Part shown: positions 21,197-24,378 of the stretch, one piece after another
Layout of the letters: every line of letters starts with the position of its first letter
Position numbering within the stretch: position 1 is the stretch's first letter
Source: JAQBQQ01 sp964633955
GTDB lineage: Bacteria; Patescibacteriota; Gracilibacteria; Peribacterales; Peribacteraceae
Reading direction: 5' to 3'
NCBI GenBank assembly: GCA_964633955.1
Contig: CAZWIA010000014.1
Location: forward strand, 1 to 24,378
DNA: 24,378 nt
Made by a program: the position numbers and the translations under genes
The notes under the pieces: generated by a model
Database searches by the model: none
What the model saw: only the letters and a program-made list of their open reading frames with translations
What the model was told of the DNA's origin: nothing

Positions 21197-21775
21197 ATGC
21201 CCTCCCGCGTACTGCGCACCCTCACCCGGATGGATCTGGAGGAGCAGATCCTGAGCGCCAGCGCGCTCACCGCCATTGTTGCCGTATTCCTGCCGTGGTT
21301 TGCGGGAGAGTGGCTGAACGGCGAACAGACCTCCTTCAACGGCACCGGCTACTACACCGGTCTGATTGGTTGGGGCGTGCTGCTGCTCCATGTGGGAATC
21401 CTGCTCCTGACATTGGTTCCCTCTATCATCCGCCCGGGCTTCCAGCGGACCACCACCACCCGCGAGGCGCTCCGCCTCATCCTCTCCCTCCAGGCGATCG
21501 TCCTGCTCCTGGCGGTCCTCACAGTCTACCTCCGCACGCAGGTGGATTTCCCGCGCATGGGCATCCGCTTTGGCCACTACGTCTGCCTGGCGGCCACGGT
21601 GCTCACGATGTTTGAGTCCTTCACCCGCTTCATTGCCCACCGCCGCCTGGCGCCGCAGGAAGCCTTTGGTCATCCGGACATGGTGACGGACCCCAGTGAC
21701 CTGGCGCTGCCGATCGATGCCCCGCCGCCACCCCCGCCGCCCCCGCCCCCGGACGCGGAGGATCATCGCTTCTGA
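21197..21775 (+). CDS. Four-helix membrane protein with poly-proline tail
   Basis: 192 aa, not recognised. Four membrane helices are visible: ~20-36 (ASALTAIVAVFLPWF), ~53-76 (TGLIGWGVLLLHVGILLLTLVP), ~91-110 (LILSLQAIVLLLAVLTVYL) and ~122-140 (YVCLAATVLTMFESF). The C-terminal tail is acidic and proline-rich with ten consecutive prolines (~176-185). It resembles the general plan of small DUF-type membrane proteins in bacteria. TACCAT (21183-21188) ends 8 nt before the ATG, with a weak -35. The next gene starts 4 nt after the stop, so the two form an operon. Confidence 0.75.
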   Translation: MPSRVLRTLTRMDLEEQILSASALTAIVAVFLPWFAGEWLNGEQTSFNGTGYYTGLIGWGVLLLHVGILLLTLVPSIIRPGFQRTTTTREALRLILSLQAIVLLLAVLTVYLRTQVDFPRMGIRFGHYVCLAATVLTMFESFTRFIAHRRLAPQEAFGHPDMVTDPSDLALPIDAPPPPPPPPPPDAEDHRF

Positions 21776-21779
21776 TCCC

Positions 21780-22151
21780 ATGACGGAAGAGACTACCGCC
21801 GCCACCGGCACGAACCCAGAAGCACCCGCTGCCGCTGCCTATGCGGACGGGGACTTTGTGTACGTCCATCCGGACGAGCGCCGCGTGGTGGGCCGCGTGG
21901 AGTGGACCAAGACCGGCAACGCCAAGCCGCTGGCCATGCCTCAGGACGAGGTGGTGGTGGAGGAAGAGCAGAAGCCGACCAAGGGCAAGGGCCGCGGCGC
22001 CCCCCGCCGCCGCAAGCGCTACTTCCCGTGGGGCACCTATAAATCCATGAAGGCCATCTACAAGCTGGAGGGCAAAGCCAAGCGGGATGAGCCCCGCCGC
22101 ACGCTGGATGAAGCGATCGAGAAAGCGGTGGCGGAGCCGTTTTGGGATTAG
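21780..22151 (+). CDS. Hypothetical basic protein
   Basis: 123 aa, not recognised. It has an Ala/Thr-rich N-terminus, a strand-like 'GDFVYVHPDERRVVGRVEWTKTG' (~24-46), an acidic run (DEVVVEEEQKP), a very basic run (GKGRGAPRRRKR) and a C-terminal helical part 'YKSMKAIYKLEGKAKRDEPRRTLDEAIEKAVAEPFWD'. The basic stretch could bind nucleic acid or lipid head groups. It starts 4 nt after the poly-proline membrane protein stop, with no separate promoter or Shine-Dalgarno, so translation is probably coupled. Confidence 0.7.
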   Translation: MTEETTAATGTNPEAPAAAAYADGDFVYVHPDERRVVGRVEWTKTGNAKPLAMPQDEVVVEEEQKPTKGKGRGAPRRRKRYFPWGTYKSMKAIYKLEGKAKRDEPRRTLDEAIEKAVAEPFWD

Positions 22152-22170
22152 AGAACAGGCATGGAGCGTG

Positions 22171-22202
22171 CGTTAACCGGGGGTTTAAACCCCCGGTTAA
22201 CG
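22171..22202. repeat. Perfect 32-bp palindrome
   Basis: Arms CGTTAACCGGGGGTTT and its exact complement, with no loop. No T-run follows, so it is not a standard terminator, although it lies 19 nt after a stop codon. Confidence 0.85.
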
Positions 22203-22223
22203 GGCAGGTCTCAAAACATACCA

Positions 22224-22253
22224 TTGACTAAAGAAAAATTAGCAAAATATATG
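22224..22253 (+). promoter_or_regulatory. Promoter of the candidate small RNA
   Basis: TTGACT (22224-22229), an 18-bp A-rich spacer and TATATG (22248-22253). It sits in a local AT-rich patch. Confidence 0.5.
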
Positions 22254-22259
22254 CTTAGT

Positions 22260-22425
22260 TCCTTCAAGGCATCGCTTAGGGCCCGCACGGTGCGGGTTAG
22301 GGGTGATACCAGAGAACGGGATGTGCCATCATGGCCAACAAAGACAGCCGGCTCGTCAGTCCTGAGCGAGACCCTTGATCACGGGCGATCGACTCCTTCA
22401 CCCGCTTGGGTGGGGGAGTTTTTTT
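22260..22425 (+). ncRNA. Candidate small non-coding RNA (~165 nt)
   Basis: This ~165-nt stretch between 21780-22151 and mraY has its own promoter and a strong terminator, but no convincing protein gene. It contains a hairpin CCCGCAC...GTGCGGG near 22281-22296. I could not match it to tmRNA, RNase P RNA or SRP RNA; 6S RNA cannot be excluded by eye. A 15-codon frame starting at 22330 (MANKDSRLVSPERDP) is possible, so the transcript could also be a tiny mRNA. With the palindrome before it and the repeat after it, it fills the ~400-nt gene-free stretch 22152-22560. Confidence 0.45.
22391..22425 (+). terminator. Strong rho-independent terminator
   Basis: A 12-bp stem (ACTCCTTCACCC / GGGTGGGGGAGT, with G-T pairs) around the loop GCTT, followed by seven T (22419-22425). 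Confidence 0.88.
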
Positions 22426-22430
22426 GCTGA

Positions 22431-22500
22431 CCCTCACCTCCAACCCCTCTCCCCGGGGGAGAGGGGTGGTCCGCCTCAGGCGGACCGGGGAGAGGGAGAC
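22431..22500. repeat. Composite CCCTC/GAGGG repeat with TCCGCC palindrome inside
   Basis: An outer inverted repeat (CCCCTCTCCCC / GGGGGAGAGGGG) is followed by GGTCCGCC-TCA-GGCGGACC (22468-22486) and a second GGGGAGAGGGA. The palindrome appears inserted between two copies of a gagaggg motif. Confidence 0.65.
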
Positions 22501-22560
22501 ACGAGAAAAACGAGCACATGACCAAACTTACTTAGTACCGCTCAAGCAGCAACCTTCGCA

Positions 22561-23886
22561 TTACCCCACAAACGCTACGATCACGCCGAAGAGCGCGGCA
22601 AAGGCACCCACGATCCACAGGCGCATGGTGACTTTGCTCTCCCCCCACTCCAGCGCCTCAAAGTGGTGGTGCAGGGGAGCGGATTTGAAGATCTTCTTGC
22701 CGCCGCGCAGCTTCTTGCTGGTGAGCTGAATGAGGACAGACAGCATCTCTATCACGAACACGAAGCCGATGAGCGGGAGGATGAGCACCTGGTCCGTCAT
22801 GAGCGCAATCACGCCGAGTGTCCCGCCCAAAGCCAGCGCGCCGGTATCCCCCATATAGAAGAGCGCCGGTGGCACGTTGTGCCACAGGAACGCAGCTACG
22901 GCCCCGGCGGTCACGGCGCAGAAGCCGGCCAGTGCGTTGAGATCAAACAAATAGGCGATCAGCGCGAAGGAGCCGTACGCGATCACCAGGAGCCCGCCGG
23001 CCAGTCCGTCCAGGCCGTCTGTGACATTCACGGCGTTAGCCGTGCCCACCAGGACAAAGACGAAGAACGGCACGTACCACCACCCCAGCTCCAGCGTTCC
23101 GTAGAACGGCACGTAGATGGCGCTGCGCTCCAGGGCAAAGGAGAACCACAGCGCGCCGGCCACGGCGATGAGGAGGAGGGAGGTGATCTTGGGCAGAACG
23201 GTGAGGCCCCGCTTGGCCCCCTGCTTCCGCAGGGCGCGCAGCAGGAACGCGTCCGCGCTGCGGTTAGGCAGGACGAGCAGGATGAGTGAACCCATAAGCA
23301 GTACGCCGAGCACCGCCACGCCCACCGTCCCCACGTTTCCGGAAAGTCGGAGGATGGCCGCCTCCAGGGACGCCTCCGGCGTCTGAAGCATGAAGTAGAG
23401 CAGGACAGCTACGCACGCGCCGAGCGTGATCCCCGCGATCCCCCGCTTGATGTACGGCATGGATTTGCGCATCCGCTCTTCGTCCGACCCGACGATGTTC
23501 AGGTAGTCGTCCAGCGCGCCCAAAATCCCCAAGGACACCATGGTCAGGAGCGGCAGGTAGACCTCCCGCCGCTGGAGAAGGGAGGAGGGGACCAGCTCAA
23601 AGAGTGCTAGAAGACGCGAGACCAGGATGGTGAGGAGGATGGATCCCCAGATCAGCAGCCCGCCCATGGCAGGCGTGCCGAACTTCTTCTGGTGGTACTG
23701 CAGGAAGACGCTGGCATCCCGGCCGTCCACGGCCTCCACCCGCAACTGCTTGCCAAGCCGGTTGGTCCGGAGGAAGCGGATGAACCACGGCGTGAGGAGC
23801 AGACTGAGCGCAAAGGCGAAGAGCGCGTAGCCCAAGATGGCCAGGAGGGAGAGCTCCGGGCGCGGGATGAGGGAATCGGGGGTCAT
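22561..23886 (-). CDS. mraY: Phospho-N-acetylmuramoyl-pentapeptide transferase
   Basis: A 441-aa integral membrane enzyme that makes lipid I from UDP-MurNAc-pentapeptide and undecaprenyl phosphate. Motifs are 'KKFGTPAMGGLLI' (~67-79), 'LGALDDYLN' (Asp pair), 'NAVNVTDGLDGLAGGL', 'YMGDTGALALGG' and the histidine motif 'PLHHHFE' near the C-terminus. It is about 80 residues longer than the usual ~360. The extra part, ~170-255, includes additional hydrophobic segments (VGVAVLGVLLMGSLILLVLP) and a basic loop. ATG 23886 is chosen over a GTG 36 nt upstream because TACACT (plus 23893-23898) ends 6 nt before it. Confidence 0.95.
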   Translation of the reverse strand: MTPDSLIPRPELSLLAILGYALFAFALSLLLTPWFIRFLRTNRLGKQLRVEAVDGRDASVFLQYHQKKFGTPAMGGLLIWGSILLTILVSRLLALFELVPSSLLQRREVYLPLLTMVSLGILGALDDYLNIVGSDEERMRKSMPYIKRGIAGITLGACVAVLLYFMLQTPEASLEAAILRLSGNVGTVGVAVLGVLLMGSLILLVLPNRSADAFLLRALRKQGAKRGLTVLPKITSLLLIAVAGALWFSFALERSAIYVPFYGTLELGWWYVPFFVFVLVGTANAVNVTDGLDGLAGGLLVIAYGSFALIAYLFDLNALAGFCAVTAGAVAAFLWHNVPPALFYMGDTGALALGGTLGVIALMTDQVLILPLIGFVFVIEMLSVLIQLTSKKLRGGKKIFKSAPLHHHFEALEWGESKVTMRLWIVGAFAALFGVIVAFVG

Positions 23887-23939
23887 AGCGGGAGTGTACG
23901 CCTGGCGATGATTCGGATCCACCGTCGCTATGAGACAGC

Positions 23940-23996
23940 CAGGTTACCAGTTACGAGTTCCAACTTGTGACTGGTAACTTCAAACTCGTAACCTCG
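23940..23996. repeat. Heptamer array between dnaB and mraY
   Basis: Units gttacca, gttacga, gttccaa, cttgtga, ctggtaa, cttcaaa, ctcgtaa, in strict 7-bp register, end at the dnaB stop. The two halves are partly complementary and can form an imperfect hairpin. Confidence 0.72.
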
Positions 23997-24378
23997 CTAG
24001 TCATCCACCCCTCCCTCGGAGTGCTCCCGGTCTAAGTCATAGAAGCGGGTCTGCTCCTTCTTGAACATGAGCTCAATGCGCCCCACGGGACCGTTGCGGT
24101 GCTTGCGGATGTAGACGTCACAGATGCCCTGACGATCGGAATCCTCCTCATAGTAGTCCTCCCGGTAGAGCATGAGCACCACGTCTGCATCCTGCTCAAT
24201 GGAACCGGAGTCCCGCAGATCTGAGAGCTGGGGGATATTGCCCGGCCGGCTCTCCACCGCGCGGGAGAGCTGGCTGAGCGCCAGGATGGGCACGTGCAGC
24301 TCGCGGCCGATCTGCTTGAGCGAGCGGGAGATCTCCGAGATCTCCTGCACGCGGTTGCCGGCGTAGCTGTTGTTGCCG
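23997..24378 (-). CDS. dnaB: Replicative DNA helicase DnaB, C-terminal part (runs off window)
   Basis: The visible 127 residues are the end of the RecA-like motor of DnaB, the ring helicase that unwinds DNA at the fork. Landmarks are 'NNSYAGNRVQEISEISRSLKQIGRELHVPILALSQLSRAVE' (motif 3 region), 'PQLSDLRDSGSIEQDADVVLMLYRED' (motif 4) and 'CDVYIRKHRNGPVGRIELMF'. The frame stays open to the window edge, so the N-terminal domain and Walker motifs lie outside. The tail ends HSEGGVDD. Confidence 0.95.
   Translation of the reverse strand, partial: GNNSYAGNRVQEISEISRSLKQIGRELHVPILALSQLSRAVESRPGNIPQLSDLRDSGSIEQDADVVLMLYREDYYEEDSDRQGICDVYIRKHRNGPVGRIELMFKKEQTRFYDLDREHSEGGVDD

Noticed and set aside
1..24378. 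CRISPR arrays, phage genes, transposase or integrase genes
   Set aside because: None was found. The tandem repeats present lack the unique spacers of a CRISPR array.

Overview
The window is about 24.4 kb of gene-dense, GC-rich bacterial DNA. It most resembles a Candidate Phyla Radiation (Patescibacteria) genome. Support comes from a set of small families common there: a DUF5678-like protein beside a retropepsin-like protease, a four-helix-bundle (S23-type) protein, a DUF5652-like membrane protein and a T4SS-pilin-like protein. Informational genes are also scattered rather than clustered. TGA is used as a normal stop, and ribosomal protein L9 is present although several CPR groups lack it. The assignment is an inference and the exact phylum is not settled. 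One run of exactly 100 N (14566-14665) marks a scaffold gap.

Layout. Positions 1-850 hold a partial tRNA-Ala (minus), a broken copy of its 5' half, and an AT-rich pair of small genes. Then come obg (minus), a four-helix-bundle gene (minus) and dnaK (plus, with a good sigma70-type promoter). From 4743 to 5520 is a plus-strand unit: a three-helix membrane protein followed by seven tandem 12-codon mini-ORFs and a terminator. It converges on gap (GAPDH, minus). From 6695 to 9239 are a hypothetical gene, the CCA-adding enzyme, a small convergent ORF and a DUF5652-like protein. From 9262 to 16320, nearly all on the minus strand, are an odd tRNA with anticodon UAU, a hypothetical protein, rplI, a membrane-anchored peptide-type ABC solute-binding protein with an extra beta-rich insert, secG, a small membrane protein, tRNA-Val with a tandem array of its own 5' fragment, a pilin-like protein, a KH RNA-binding protein, rpsP and a DciA-like protein. 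From 16325 to 22151 are a glycosyltransferase, prmC, hypothetical genes, a secreted protein, a second glycosyltransferase and two hypothetical genes. The end holds a candidate small RNA, a composite repeat, mraY and the 3' end of dnaB.

Functions are mostly housekeeping: translation and ribosome assembly (obg, rplI, rpsP, prmC, cca, tRNAs), protein folding and export (dnaK, secG), replication (dnaB, dciA-like), peptidoglycan (mraY), glycolysis (gap), glycan assembly (two GT4-type enzymes) and uptake (solute-binding protein).

Two features run through the window. First, most genes have a -10-like hexamer only 6-9 nt before the start codon, so their mRNAs should be leaderless or nearly so; clear Shine-Dalgarno sequences are rare. 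Second, intergenic DNA is rich in unusual repeats: degenerate arrays of 7-bp or 9-bp units against gene starts and stops, TCCGCC...GGCGGA-type palindromes, and tRNA 5'-half fragments carrying such palindromes. The most striking single item is the seven-copy mini-ORF array at 5209-5482.
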